Notes under the pieces: generated by a model
Told to the model about the DNA's origin: nothing
What the model saw: the letters and a program-made list of their open reading frames with translations, nothing else
The model's database searches: none
Source: Oreohelix idahoensis
Taxonomy: Eukaryota; Mollusca; Gastropoda; Stylommatophora; Oreohelicidae
NCBI GenBank assembly: GCA_024509875.1
Contig: JAMPIV010012208.1
Span: forward strand, 124,001 to 188,000
Direction: 5' to 3'
DNA length: 64,000 bases
Made by a program: the position numbers and the translations under genes
Shown here: one piece after another, positions 50,951-62,120 of the stretch
Layout: every line of letters begins with the position of its first letter
Numbering within the stretch: position 1 is the stretch's first letter

Positions 50951-51359
50951 AAGAAGTGCACAAGTTAACATGGGAATAACCAAACGGACCAAAAACCAGC
51001 TTTTACAAACCAGCAAGAGTCATACTTTTCTGTTCTCACATCACAGGATTGACTTGATCAGGTCTATAAAATAACTAAAGCTATCAGTGGAAAACGAGGT
51101 GCAAACAAAACATAACGTTAGTAAGAGACAAGCAAGGAAATCTCATCACCACAGCACAGGGGCAGGAAATAAGATGGGCAGAGCTCTTCAGAAACACTGA
51201 ATAAGGAACCACGAGACTCAGCTGAATGTTCCTGAGGCTGAAAGTGACTTAGATGTAAATACAGACATTCCACGAAAAGAAGAAATCATCATAGTTATCA
51301 AAGGGCTAAAAAATGGAAAAGCGCATGGTCAAGACAATCTAAAAATGCTGAAACAGTAA

Positions 51360-51920
51360 GGAACCAGAAGTTAGAACAGACAGATACATTTACTTACCTA
51401 GGAACAAGCAAGGACATAAAGCGAGAACAGCCTTTGCTGTTCTCAACAACATTTGGAAGTCTTCCCAGTACACACAAACACTAAACTAAGACTGTATGAG
51501 CTGTGTACTTTCTGTGCTTCTCTATGGTGCGGAATGTTGGAGAGTAACAGAGAAGGAAATGTCGAAACTGTCCTCCTTCCACACAATATGTCTAAGAAAA
51601 ATTCTGAATCTTTTGGCCAAACACCATCAGCAACCAAGAGTAACCAGGAGGACATGCACACCATCATAGCTGGCTGGAGTTGGGTTGGCCACGTCCTCAG
51701 AAGGGATCCTGATACCATCACAAGAACAGCTATGCTATGGACCCCCGAGGGAAAGCGAAAGAGAGGCTGACCAAAAACAACTTGGCGGAGAACTGTGGAA
51801 GCTGAAATGCAAAGAATGAACCACAGTTGGGGCACTGTACAAAGGATGGCTGCCGACCAAGCAAAGTGGAATCAATTTGTTGCTGCCCTACAAGACGCCA
51901 CCAGGCGTGATGGCCGCTGA
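51360..51920 (+). pseudogene. LINE-D RT thumb/C-terminus
   Basis: The plus strand shows TAFAVLNNIWKSSQY, SVLLYGAECWRVTEKEM, SKLSSFHTICLRKI, GWSWVGHVLRRDPDTITRTA and GKRKRG, ending before the natural C-terminus in shifted frames (to about 51920). It matches the copies at 37845-38728 and 44441-44925. Confidence 0.82.
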
Positions 51921-53140
51921 CTGTTTATCAGGAAAAAACCACTAGAAATTACAACATCTGATCACAAGAATATTGGCATGAAATGTGAACCACAATGGCA
52001 TTCAAATAATCCCAGCAAAAACCGCTAACAAAGGGACCACGCCCTCTCAGGACGGCAGGCATCAGTTCTAATGATTTGTGCCAAAAATTGTATATCCTCT
52101 TCCGTTCTGGCCCAACTGGCCCAACCGGTTTTTATTCTAACAGCGTAGCCACTCTGCAATGTGACCAACTTAATATTCCGGCGAATGTCTATCCTATGGC
52201 ATAGGTCGTCTTTCAGTTAGAGCCTAAGCTGAATGGATGAGTATTATGATATTAAATAATTCAGCATGACATACATGCCACACCTCGGAGATGAAAAACC
52301 TCTACAAAAAATTCAAAAACCCTGTAGAAAGACCAGCAAAACCTGTACAAAAAAAAAAAAAAACAAAAAAAAAAAAAAAAAAAGAAAAAACGTATCAAAA
52401 GAGTTAATTCGTGTAAAAAAAAAATTTCAATTACAGCTGCATCATAGAGGCATGGGGACTTTGCCTTTTAAAACAGGTCTTCATTTTTAAAACTCAAACA
52501 ATATTTGTCGGAGTTTATTTTGCACTGTAAAAATGATGTGATCGTGTCTTAATTATCACTAACAGACCAGGAAATCCTGTGTTTGATAGGACCTTATCCT
52601 TTAGCACGCTGCATTGTTTTCCCGAAAATGTGCCCTGCAGCTGCATTCTTTTTCACAACACCCCCTTTTTTATAGTGGATGACACTCTAATTGTTGTGCC
52701 CTCAATTTTTGGACTGTATAGAAATAAATGAATGATGAATCTGATGATATAAAATTTGTTTGTGTACATGTTAGATGTGATAGGAAGAGAGGTATGGAAA
52801 GATGAAAAAAACGATAAAAAAATTATTTAAAAAAAAAATTTTTTTTTTTAATTTAAAAAAAAAAACCAACAAACGAAGTGTCATTTTCATTTGCATCTCA
52901 ATGAAAGTCATTTGACCAACACAAATCAAATGACGATCTTTTCGTTACACCCATCATCAGTAGCAAAGCAACAAACGCCCTCGTCAGCAGTGGCATTCGG
53001 CAGTAACCCTAAACCTTTCCGATAAACCTAATCGTAACCCCTAAAATTATACATACTAGCAATGACATTCTACTTTCGTTTCCATCTCTGCAATCACCCA
53101 TATTCTGAGAACCGATATTAGCGCTAATAAAGACAAAGAT
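51921..53140. other. No gene seen; A-rich and A/T palindromic runs
   Basis: A-rich runs lie at 52348-52430 and a long A/T run at about 52815-52866 that can fold back on itself (A runs then T runs). No coding motif recognised. Confidence 0.5.
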
Positions 53141-53356
53141 CTCCTTGTCATCGCATCGGAGTCAGCATCCATTAAAATTAGAGCGAAAATGGCCGCGTGT
53201 TCGATGCCGAATAAACGCGGATACTCCCATTACTAAATAAAGATCGGAAACGGAAGCTAACTCTTGCAAATAACATTACAAATGACGCAAATTACAGCTA
53301 CGGTAGTGGCACAAGACGATCGATTTTTTCATATGTTTAATAATTAGGCGAAAAAA

Positions 53357-53391
53357 CCCGTACAGATGTTTGTACGGGCCGTACACATCTG
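53357..53391. other. Nested palindromes (also 54808-54842)
   Basis: CCCGTAC (53357-53363) pairs with GTACGGG (53372-53378). CAGATGT (53363-53369) pairs with ACATCTG (53385-53391), enclosing GTACGG-G-CCGTAC (53372-53384). Two alternative hairpins share bases. CCCCGTACAGAT follows at 53405-53416. Confidence 0.75.
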
Positions 53392-53936
53392 AAAACGCAA
53401 ACACCCCGTACAGATTATGGGTAAACCATAGCGTGTGGCATGTATGGCATGATGACTCTGACAGTGTTCTTTATAGTCTACAAGACTTTTAGACTTACCT
53501 ATGGACTGGCTAAAGATTGCCATTGTCTCTTATATTGATGCAACTAATTGAGGAGCTACGTTCCTGTGATTAAAACCACAATACAAATGCACAGACAAAT
53601 TGAAGGTTTAAAAGTAAGTAAGACCAAAGATCTAAAATAAATAAATTTTTCCAGTTGAGTTTTGCCATATTTTGTCTTACTATTTAGCAAAGTCAGTACG
53701 TTTAGTCAAACCAAAGGAAAAACCGCTAGAAGGCAGTGTTGCATGCGTGTTGTATGCATGACTCAGTCTTTATGTATGAATATGATTGTATGCATATGTT
53801 GGCCGAGTTTTAAGTATGTATGTAACATACAGTATGTGTTGTTTGCGAGTGTTGTGCATGCAAAACGAACCTTAGAGAAGAAAAAGGCAACAAAACGGCA
53901 CATTCGGGAGAAACCGGATCAGCCCTTTAGTCATTA

Positions 53937-54110
53937 CTTGTCAACGTCCCTGTGGAGTGTATGAATTGTGTGGTTTTATGTACGTGTGTGTTGGTTGTCG
54001 TGTGTAAAAATGTATGTTTGAGTGTAAATATATCTATATGTGTGAGTGGTAATCCTGCACTGACAGTCACCGGGTGCTCGGTTTGTATTTTCATGCTATT
54101 CAGAGTAAGC
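53937..54110 (+). repeat. Inverted-repeat arm, left (copy also at 55388-55561)
   Basis: TGTGGAGTGTATGAATTGTG, GTTGGTTGTCGTGTGTAAAA and GAGTGGTAATCCTGC occur in opposite orientation at 57060-57233. Divergence is substantial (several substitutions per 50 bp). Confidence 0.8.
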
Positions 54111-57005
54111 CTAACTCTAATCTTAATAATAACCTTACTCTGATGTTGAGGATTGTTTCACGTTTACAGGCATTTGGATTTGTCGACGATCCGAATGACT
54201 GTATCATGGAACACCTCAAACGAATAGAGATATCTCATCGACCGATGTCGATGATTCACAAAATCTTAATAATAACCTTACTCTAATCTTAATAATAACA
54301 TAACTCTCTAATCTTAATAATAACATAACTCTCTAATCTTAATAATAACACAACTCTAATCTTAATAATAACCTTACTCTATGATGTTGAGGATTGTTTC
54401 ACGTTTACAGGCATTTGGATTTGTCGACGATCCGAATGACTGTATCATGGAACACCTCAAACGAATAGAGATATATCTCATCAACCGATGTCGATGATTC
54501 ACAAAATCTTAATAATAACCTTACTCTAATCTTAATAATAACATAACTCTCTAATCTTAATAATAACATAACTCTCTAATCTTAATAATAACTCCTTGTC
54601 ATCGCATCGGAGTCAGCATCCATTAAAATTAGAGCGAAAATGGCCGCGTGTTCGATGCCGAATAAACGCGGATACTCCCATTACTAAATAAAGATCGGAA
54701 ACGGAAGCTAACTCTTGCAAATAACATTACAAATGACGCAAATTACAGCTACGGTAGTGGCACAAGACGATCGATTTTTTCATATGTTTAATAATTAGGC
54801 GAAAAAACCCGTACAGATGTTTGTACGGGCCGTACACATCTGAAAACGCAAACACCCCGTACAGATTATGGGTAAACCATAGCGTGTGGCATGTATGGCA
54901 TGATGACTCTGACAGTGTTCTTTATAGTCTACAAGACTTTTAGACTTACCTATGGACTGGCTAAAGATTGCCATTGTCTCTTATATTGATGCAACTAATT
55001 GAGGAGCTACGTTCCTGTGATTAAAACCACAATACAAATGCACAGACAAATTGAAGGTTTAAAAGTAAGTAAGACCAAAGATCTAAAATAAATAAATTTT
55101 TCCAGTTGAGTTTTGCCATATTTTGTCTTACTATTTAGCAAAGTCAGTACGTTTAGTCAAACCAAAGGAAAAACCGCTAGAAGGCAGTGTTGCATGCGTG
55201 TTGTATGCATGACTCAGTCTTTATGTATGAATATGATTGTATGCATATGTTGGCCGAGTTTTAAGTATGTATGTAACATACAGTATGTGTTGTTTGCGAG
55301 TGTTGTGCATGCAAAACGAACCTTAGAGAAGAAAAAGGCAACAAAACGGCACATTCGGGAGAAACCGGATCAGCCCTTTAGTCATTACTTGTCAACGTCC
55401 CTGTGGAGTGTATGAATTGTGTGGTTTTATGTACGTGTGTGTTGGTTGTCGTGTGTAAAAATGTATGTTTGAGTGTAAATATATCTATATGTGTGAGTGG
55501 TAATCCTGCACTGACAGTCACCGGGTGCTCGGTTTGTATTTTCATGCTATTCAGAGTAAGCCTAACTCTAATCTTAATAATAACCTTACTCTGATGTTGA
55601 GGATTGTTTCACGTTTACAGGCATTTGGATTTGTCGACGATCCGAATGACTGTATCATGGAACACCTCAAACGAATAGAGATATCTCATCGACCGATGTC
55701 GATGATTCACAAAATCTTAATAATAACCTTACTCTAATCTTAATAATAACATAACTCTCTAATCTTAATAATAACATAACTCTCTAATCTTAATAATAAC
55801 ACAACTCTAATCTTAATAATAACCTTACTCTATGATGTTGAGGATTGTTTCACGTTTACAGGCATTTGGATTTGTCGACGATCCGAATGACTGTATCATG
55901 GAACACCTCAAACGAATAGAGATATATCTCATCAACCGATGTCGATGATTCACAAAATCTTAATAATAACCTTACTCTAATCTTAATAATAACATAACTC
56001 TCTAATCTTAATAATAACATAACTCTCTAATCTTAATAATAACATAACTCTCTAATCTTAATAATAACATAACTCTCTAATCTTAATAATAACACAACTC
56101 TAATCTTAATAATAACCTTACTCTATGATGTTGAGGATTGCTTCATGTTTACAGGCATTTGGATTTGTCGACAATCCGAATGACTGTATCATGGAACACC
56201 TCAAACGAATAGAGATATATCTCATCGACCGATGTCGATGATTCACAAAATCTTAATAATAACCTTACTCTAATCTTAATAATAACACAACTCTAATCTT
56301 AATAATAACCTTACTCTATGATGTTGAGGATTGTTTCATGTTTACAGGCATTTGGATTTGTCGACGATCCGAATGACTGTATCATGGAACACCTCAAACG
56401 AATAGAGATATATCTCATCAACCGATGTCGATGATTCACAAAATCTTAATAATAACCTTACTCTAATCTTAATAATAACACAACTCTAATCTTAATAATA
56501 ACACAACTCTAATCTTAATAATAACCTTACTCTAATCTTAATAATAACATAACTCTCTAATCTTAATAATAACACAACTCTAATCTTAATAATAACCTTA
56601 CTCTATGATGTTGACGATTGTTTCATGTTTACAGGCATTTGGATTTGTCGACGATCCGAATGACTGTATCATGGAACACCTCAAACGAATAGAGATATAT
56701 CTCATCGACCGATGTCGATGATTCACAAAATCTTAATAATAACCTTACTCTAATCTTAATAATAACATAACTCTCTAATCTTAATAATAACATAACTCTC
56801 TAATCTTAATAATAACACAACTCTAATCTTAATAATAACCTTACTCTATGATGTTGACGATTGTTTCATGTTTACAGGCATTTGGATTTGTCGACGATCC
56901 GAATGACTGTATCATGGAACACCTCAAACGAATAGAGATATATCTCATCGACCGATGTCGATGATTCACAAAATCTTAATAATAACCTTACTCTAATCTT
57001 AATAA
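54111..57005. repeat. Composite satellite: ~118-bp palindromic core plus AATCTTAATAATAAC short repeats
   Basis: Eight cores start near 54141, 54381, 55591, 55831, 56125, 56317, 56605 and 56847. Each contains GGATTTGTCGACGATCCGAA and the hairpin TCATCGAC-CGAT-GTCGATGA (GAC to AAC in some). Cores are separated by variable numbers of 23-25-bp units AATCTTAATAATAAC plus (CTTACTCT / ATAACTCTCT / ACAACTCT). Spacing between cores is about 192, 240 or 290 bp. Confidence 0.92.
54592..56042. repeat. 1451-bp tandem duplication, copy 2
   Basis: Same sequence as 53141-54591. The breakpoint lies in the short AATCTTAATAATAAC repeat. Could be a genuine recent duplication or an assembly duplication. Confidence 0.93.
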
Positions 57006-57059
57006 TAACCTAACTAATAATTCTAATCCTAATCGTAACTCTATTATTAACGCTAAATC

Positions 57060-57233
57060 AAAATAGTATGATAATAGATTCCGAGTACCTGGCCACTGTC
57101 AGCGCAGGATTACCACTCACGCATATAGATATATTTACACTCATACATACATGTATACAATTTTACACACGACAACCAACACACCCGTACATAAAAAGCA
57201 CACATTCATACACTCCACAGGGGGTTGACAAAT
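57060..57233 (-). repeat. Inverted-repeat arm, right
   Basis: The reverse complement matches 53937-54110. The satellite lies exactly between the arms. Confidence 0.8.
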
Positions 57234-58044
57234 ACCTTTCGTAAAAGGAAAGATGGAAGAGAGATTCATTCACACAGGGGGACACACACGACACACATAT
57301 GCCAAGCATATACACTTTCACGTGCACATGCCAGACATACGAACACACCACACGACACATGGAGATCTCCACATATAACAAACACTTTTTTTTAATTTTT
57401 ACATAGGGAAGGTATTCACCAACTCATTCATACAAAGACGGGAATTGGTTTTGGATGCTTACACCTTCTATTGTTATCCTTTTAAAAGTAAAAGCAGATG
57501 TCAAAGAAGACATTGTTTCATCATCATCAACATCATCATCAACATCATCATCAACATCGTCATTCGGTATAAATGCGAATATTTGCATGCTCACATATGT
57601 GTTCAAAGATTACGTCATGTGGTAAACATAGTTACGTTCTCTTGGTTAAAACATTGCTGACCAGCAATCCGGAGCATTATTGTCTCCCATTACCAAGGGT
57701 GTTTGCAGATTTCTTTAAAAATAACTGTTTTTATTTTTAAATTCATAAAAAATTGAAAAACCGACATAGGATTTTGAAATTTTCAAAGCGCCATTATGAA
57801 TGGTTGCTACATCTAAAAAAATATATTTTAACCGCAAATTGGTCACATGATCATGGCGGCCATCTTGAATTTGTGTAGCTATTTATAGAAATTTTAGGAG
57901 ATGTTTTATAACCATGATATTTTTCCAGTGTTTAGTGAATTTGTTCGATATCAGTGCAATAAAATGTTAGGGACATTAATGACAATGAACAAAATAAGCT
58001 TGACTGACGTACTGATTTAACGATTAACCATGTCATCATCATCA
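57234..58044. other. No gene seen; CATCATCAA microsatellite
   Basis: CA/CG-rich alternating stretch (57270-57380), then a CATCATCAA run at 57519-57560. No coding motif. Confidence 0.5.
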
Positions 58045-58800
58045 TCATAATACTCCACTCCCAAATGAGCATAGGCCTTCAACAAACACATGCCAAGTCC
58101 TCCTGTCACAGGCCATCATCTCAAGTTCTTTCCATGTTCTCCTCATCATTTTCACCTCTGTTTCCAGCTCTCTTCTCCATGTGCTTCTTGGTCTACCTCT
58201 GCCTCTCTTGCCCTGGGCGTTCCAGAACAAGGACTGCCTTATAATGCTATCAACAGGTTTCTTCAGTGTGTGTCCTATCCATCGCCATCGTCTTCTTCTC
58301 ATCTCTTGTTCCACTGGCACTTGTCTAGTTCTTGTCATCAGTTCCACGTTGGTAACCTTGTCATACCATTTTAATCCCTCTATTCTACGCAAGCACCCAT
58401 TTATGAAAGTCTGTAGCTTTTTGGTTGTTGTCTTTGTTGTTCTCAATGTCTCAGAGCCATACAATAGGACTGACCTCACATTTGATTTGAAGATTCTTAT
58501 TTTCGTGTTGGATCCGATTTCTCTTGATCTCCATAGCAATGAAAGCTCCTCTTGCCTTTTGTATTCTTATTTTGATATCGCTGTCTGTCCCTCCAACTTT
58601 GTCTATATTGCTGCCAACATATGTGTACGACTCTACATCTTGTATTGGTGCTTCTTCAAGTTCAACCCTGTTTTCATTACCTGCATTTATTCTCATTATC
58701 TTTGTCTTTTCCCCTGTGTATTTTCAGACCCAATTGCTGTGACCTCTCAGAAGAGCTAAGTCATCAGCAAAATCCAGATCATTCAACTGCTTAGTCAGAG
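58045..58800 (-). pseudogene. LINE-A 3' part (best-preserved LINE-A C-terminus)
   Basis: Frame 58539-58045 (164 codons): IGSNTKIRIFKSNVRSVLLY, GSETLRTTKTTTKKLQTF, NVELMTRTRQVPVEQEM, WRWIGHTLKKP and RGRPRSTWRRELETEV. Upstream, frame 58696-58451 has NRVELEEAPIQDVESYTYVG, a typical RT thumb. The box region (D-D-L-A-L) is complemented near 58765. This copy shows what the LINE-A end looks like without the 31-bp expansion. It is 5'-truncated at about 58800 and has one shift. Confidence 0.87.
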
Positions 58801-58939
58801 TTCATTAATCATGTATTTCAACATAAAAGGCTAACAAAAATTGTGAATAAAATGCAAAGAAAATTTAATTTTTGTATTTGTCTTTTTTGAGTGGATTCTG
58901 TGTCTGCGGCATCTGACAATTAGTGTTTTTGAATGTTTG

Positions 58940-60780
58940 AGTAGTTAAGTACCTCTAGTTGGAGTCTGATCTGCTTCCTTCATTAACTGCGGTTGAAGTT
59001 GTAGCTGTAGGCCTCTGCCATAGTCTTTGTCTGGATCATTGATAATCCTTGACTGTGTGGTATAACTTGAAGTACATGACAGTCTGGCTTCTTTTCCCTG
59101 CAGCCTTACACACTTTACAGTCTGGTTTGTACCTTGCCCTTTCATATTTATCAATGAAGTGGCGCTCAGTAAGTCATTTTGTTGTGACTTGTGGTTTTGA
59201 AGGTGTCACATTGCGTCAAAGAATAGCAGGTTCAATAAGAGCAAGACTGACATCCTGCCTGAACTTCTTTGCTGTGATCTTTTTTTGTAGAGTTGGCAGA
59301 GTTGTATGTTATGCGCCCATTGACCAGGGCAGTTTCAACTAAGAAATGATATAATGGCAGGTACCATTTATAGGATCTGTGTGGGTAGGGGTTGCTTGCA
59401 CCCAGTTAGCTAAAGTGGTCGACACCTCCCATACTTTTGTTGTATTTTTCTGCTAGCACTGGCTTCAGTATTGTTCTGCCCTCAGATATTTCTCATTTTC
59501 TAACTGTCTTATCCATAACATCATTGGAGTGAACTGCAGATATAAGGTTAACTCTTTTCGTGTCATGCCAGGTAACTGCCAACATGCCTTTATCTTCTGT
59601 GGCACAAAACACAGGATGATCTGCCTTTTTAAATTTGAGTTGCTTTTTCTTCATTGCTTCAGGAAAATGCTTCCTATTCTCAGCTACTGTTCCACATGCA
59701 CCACTCTGAATTTCTGGGGCTGAATAAAAGCTGTCGCAGTAGAGAATATGTAGTTTGTTGCCATATCCATCAAGAAGATCTTTCACAACCCTGAAAGTTG
59801 CCCCAACATCATCATTTGCCTTACCAGTATAAATTTTCAATTCCAGGCAGTATTGTGTTTTAGCATTGGTGAGTACAAATACTTTGAATCTCCACTTTGT
59901 GGGTTTTGCTGGCAGGTATTGCTTGAAATATATCCTACCTTTGAACCTCACCATCGAATCATCTATTGACAACTCCCGCCCAGGTGTGTAGTGTTGCTTA
60001 TATGTAGGCAAAATAATATCCAGTATGGGTCTGAGCTTGAAGAAGGGGTCATACCCAGGCTGCCCCCTCTCAATTCTGTTATCATTATTATTAAAATGGA
60101 GATTTCTGGGGAGCTGTTCCGAGTCATGACCCTCGAATATGGTGTATCATTCAACCAAAAGTTCTTACACCAGTAGTCTGACACTGCCGGTTTGAAACAC
60201 ATTCCCATACCAATCTGAAGGCCTATAAATGCAGAAATTTCAACTGCATCAGTTTTATCCCAAGTACGTTTCTTGTATTTAGCATTTCCTGTGTACTGAG
60301 AGAGGTGATTTTCTCCATACCTATTCACTTCGTCAGTGATCAAATCTATGGCAGTGTTGGGAAAAAAATGTTTGAAGAAATCATTGGACATTTATTCAGT
60401 TGTGTCTGCCATGACACCTTGTTGTTCTTCATATGGAGGAAGGATGTCAAGCTCAACAAGCTCGTTTTGAGCAAGCTTTCTCTATCTCCACGGATTATTT
60501 TGATGTGCAGTCCTGCTGTGTTCTCTTGTGCCACGCCCATCTCCTGCTTCAGGTGTACCTACATCACCTCCATCTAATCCAAATTCGTTGTCGCTACTGT
60601 CAGTTGCATTATGATTCAGTGATACATCTCTACTTAGCCATGAGATTTCACTTTCGGCCCCAGATTCGCTGCCAGAGTCAGAATCATCTGGTTTTCGTCA
60701 TCACACACGATGAAAGCAATGAACGGACTCTTGTGCTAAAAATATCAAAATTTTAATCAAATCTCCGCGAGAAACATCGC
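58940..60780 (-). pseudogene. piggyBac-like transposase, decayed
   Basis: Minus-strand blocks in family order. An acidic N-terminus (SDSGSES-like, 60720-60560). DFFKHFFPNTAIDLI, AFIGLQIGMGMCFKPAVSDYW and YSRVMTRN (60391-60100). The core frame 60011-59493 with LSIDDSMVRFKGRIYFKQY (first catalytic D), KWRFKVFVLTNAKT, LHILYCDSFYSAPEI (second D) and LAVTWHDTKRVNLIS. Then GGVDHFS at about 59430 (third D) and YKWYLPLYHFLVETALVN. The Cys-rich tail (RYKPDCKVCKAAGKRSQT) is near 59110. Shifts and a stop separate the blocks. The D,D,D triad is still readable. Piggybac moves by cut-and-paste at TTAA. Confidence 0.88.
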
Positions 60781-60944
60781 TTCATGATATCTCTCATGGG
60801 CGCAGCCATTTTGGAATTCTACAAATACCCAGATGACGCTTGCTTTGTAAAACTATCGATACAGCTGTCTGTTTTTTTTCGTAGTGTTACTAATTCGACG
60901 AGTTGCATTTGGTCAGCAAGGGATTATAACGGAAATTCGACTAG

Positions 60945-60969
60945 AGTCGAAATTGGTCAGCAAAGTGTT
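60945..60969 (-). other. Possible piggyBac terminus at a TTAA site
   Basis: On the minus strand TTAACACTTTGCTGACCAA starts at 60969, upstream of the transposase; a related GTCAGCAAGGGATTATAAC lies at about 60913-60931 and may be a sub-terminal repeat. The TTAA falls exactly where Gypsy RNase H sequence begins on the other side. No matching left terminus was found. Confidence 0.4.
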
Positions 60970-61396
60970 AAGGTTGCCTTATCCAAATCTACCTTTTACC
61001 TTACGCAGTGACGCCTCTAATTACAGAATAGGGAGCGTATTACTCCAAGAATACTCTGGTACCTTGCATCCTGTTCTATATGTATCAAGAGAGTTAACGT
61101 CTACAGAACAGAAGTATTCTGTCCTTGATAAGGAACTCCTGGTGCTTGTCTGGTCAATAACCAAGCTCCAAAGATATCTACTTGGATCTCATTTTGTCAT
61201 GGAGTCAGATCAAAAGGCACTCGCGGCCCTCAATACCAAAGATGTGAAATCATCCAAATCTACTAGGTATGCGATCGCTCTACAACCGTACAGTTTCACC
61301 ATACGATCCATACCTGGTTCACAGAATGTTCTAGCTGACATCTTGTCTCAATGTCCGAATGACTCAAGTGAGCTGATGTGCCCTGCAGAGAACTGA
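60965..61396 (+). pseudogene. Relic RNase H of the integrase-before-RT Gypsy family
   Basis: The plus-strand frame after the TTAA reads VLRLPYPNLPFTLRSDASNY (catalytic D), GSVLLQEYSGTLHPVLYVS, RELTSTEQKYSVLDKELL (E), LLGSHFVMESDQKALAAL (D), SSKSTRYAIALQPYSFTIR and NVLADILSQC. The wording follows Gypsy-2 almost phrase by phrase (LRSDAS, LMQEYSGTLHPVMYIS, STRYAIALQPFHF). The first 27 codons of the longer open frame are foreign. RT is missing upstream, apparently removed at or near the piggyBac junction. Confidence 0.88.
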
Positions 61397-61783
61397 ACCT
61401 CTACACAGACAGTTCGGCAATTGTAACTTTATACTTATGCTACCTTGCTCAGTAGTATCATTAACAGTCATTTGTGTTCAAATCTACATAGTTTCCCAAA
61501 TAAAGATTGAACATTCATGTAGATTGCAATAATTGCGAAAATAACAGTCACTTAATTATGACAGTGATGTGAAGATAACTTGGAACTGTGATAATGCTTT
61601 CTTCGTAAAGTAACATTTATAAGTGCTTGGATTTTCATGGAACAGAACTTAGTATATTATTAACTATTTCCGAAAATGATTCGGTGGACTTTCACTATGA
61701 AACTTACTTCATTATTAAAATATTTAAAATATTTAACTATAATAGTTAAAAATATTGATTTTAGCTAGTAATTATCACTCTTA
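61397..61783. other. Probable 3' untranslated remnant of the Gypsy relic
   Basis: AT-rich non-coding DNA after the Pol stop. No LTR recognised. Confidence 0.4.
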
Positions 61784-61810
61784 TAATAATAATAATAATA
61801 ATAATAATAG
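61784..61810. repeat. ATA/TAA microsatellite, tail of LINE-C
   Basis: Nine ATA repeats directly at the 3' end of the minus-strand LINE-C, a typical short-repeat tail. Confidence 0.8.
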
Positions 61811-61819
61811 CCCCTTCAG

Positions 61820-62120
61820 TCATAACTGACTATAGGAATGTGCCCCTGAGGTGACAGCCCTCAGCTGCTTATTTTCCTGGTGCTCCTTTCGACGTTTTCT
61901 CCTCAACTCTGCTTCTTGTGTGAGCCTCTCTTCGCCCAATCTGAGGTGGCGCCGTAAATAGCATCGCCACTTAGTGCGATCGGCAGCTTCATCCTCCCAT
62001 GTTGCTGGATCCATGTCCAGTGCCCTCATATCTCTCTTGCACACATCTTTGAACCTCAGCTGTGGTCGCCCAACTATTCTCTTGCCATCTGCTAATTGTC
62101 CGTAGAAGATATTTTGGGAT
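61820..62120 (-). pseudogene. LINE-C C-terminal tail in shifted frame
   Basis: From about 62112 the true frame continues as FYGQLADGKRIVGRPQLRFK, DVCKRDMRALDMDPATWED and ADRTKWRCYLRRHL, to a stop at 61820. G-R-P-x-L-R-F-K-D-V-C-K-R-D is a familiar LINE C-terminal block. The one-base loss lies where RIPK would continue into DIFYGQL. Confidence 0.85.

Larger units (their letters stand above)
50020..51920 (+). mobile_element. LINE-D copy with endonuclease and C-terminus, internally deleted
   Basis: Blocks run from the 5' region (50035-50200) to the endonuclease (WNVRTM at about 50250, then SESRWTGMGRIKT and GVAIILKKAME at 50570-50710, and NENG ... NNLVTGGTLL near 50880-50940). After damaged linker a jump leads to the RT thumb (TAFAVLNNIWKSS at about 51430; SVLLYGAECWRVTEKEM at about 51500) and the C-terminus ending near 51920. 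The RT palm with the Y-A-D-D box is missing. A SINE is inserted in the endonuclease (50295-50537). Confidence 0.85.
53141..54591. repeat. 1451-bp tandem duplication, copy 1
   Basis: Begins CTCCTTGTCATCGCATCGG and is followed directly by copy 2 at offset 1451. No difference found by eye over the parts compared; the three small frames inside are identical in both. Contains palindromes, one inverted arm and two satellite cores. Confidence 0.93.

Noticed and set aside
53662..54286. Small frames of 100, 63 and 70 codons, repeated at 55113-55737
   Set aside because: Identical only because the DNA is duplicated; they run into the satellite or the inverted arm and show no motif.
57424..57606. Acidic DDVDDDVDDD protein
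   Set aside because: Translation of a CATCATCAA microsatellite.
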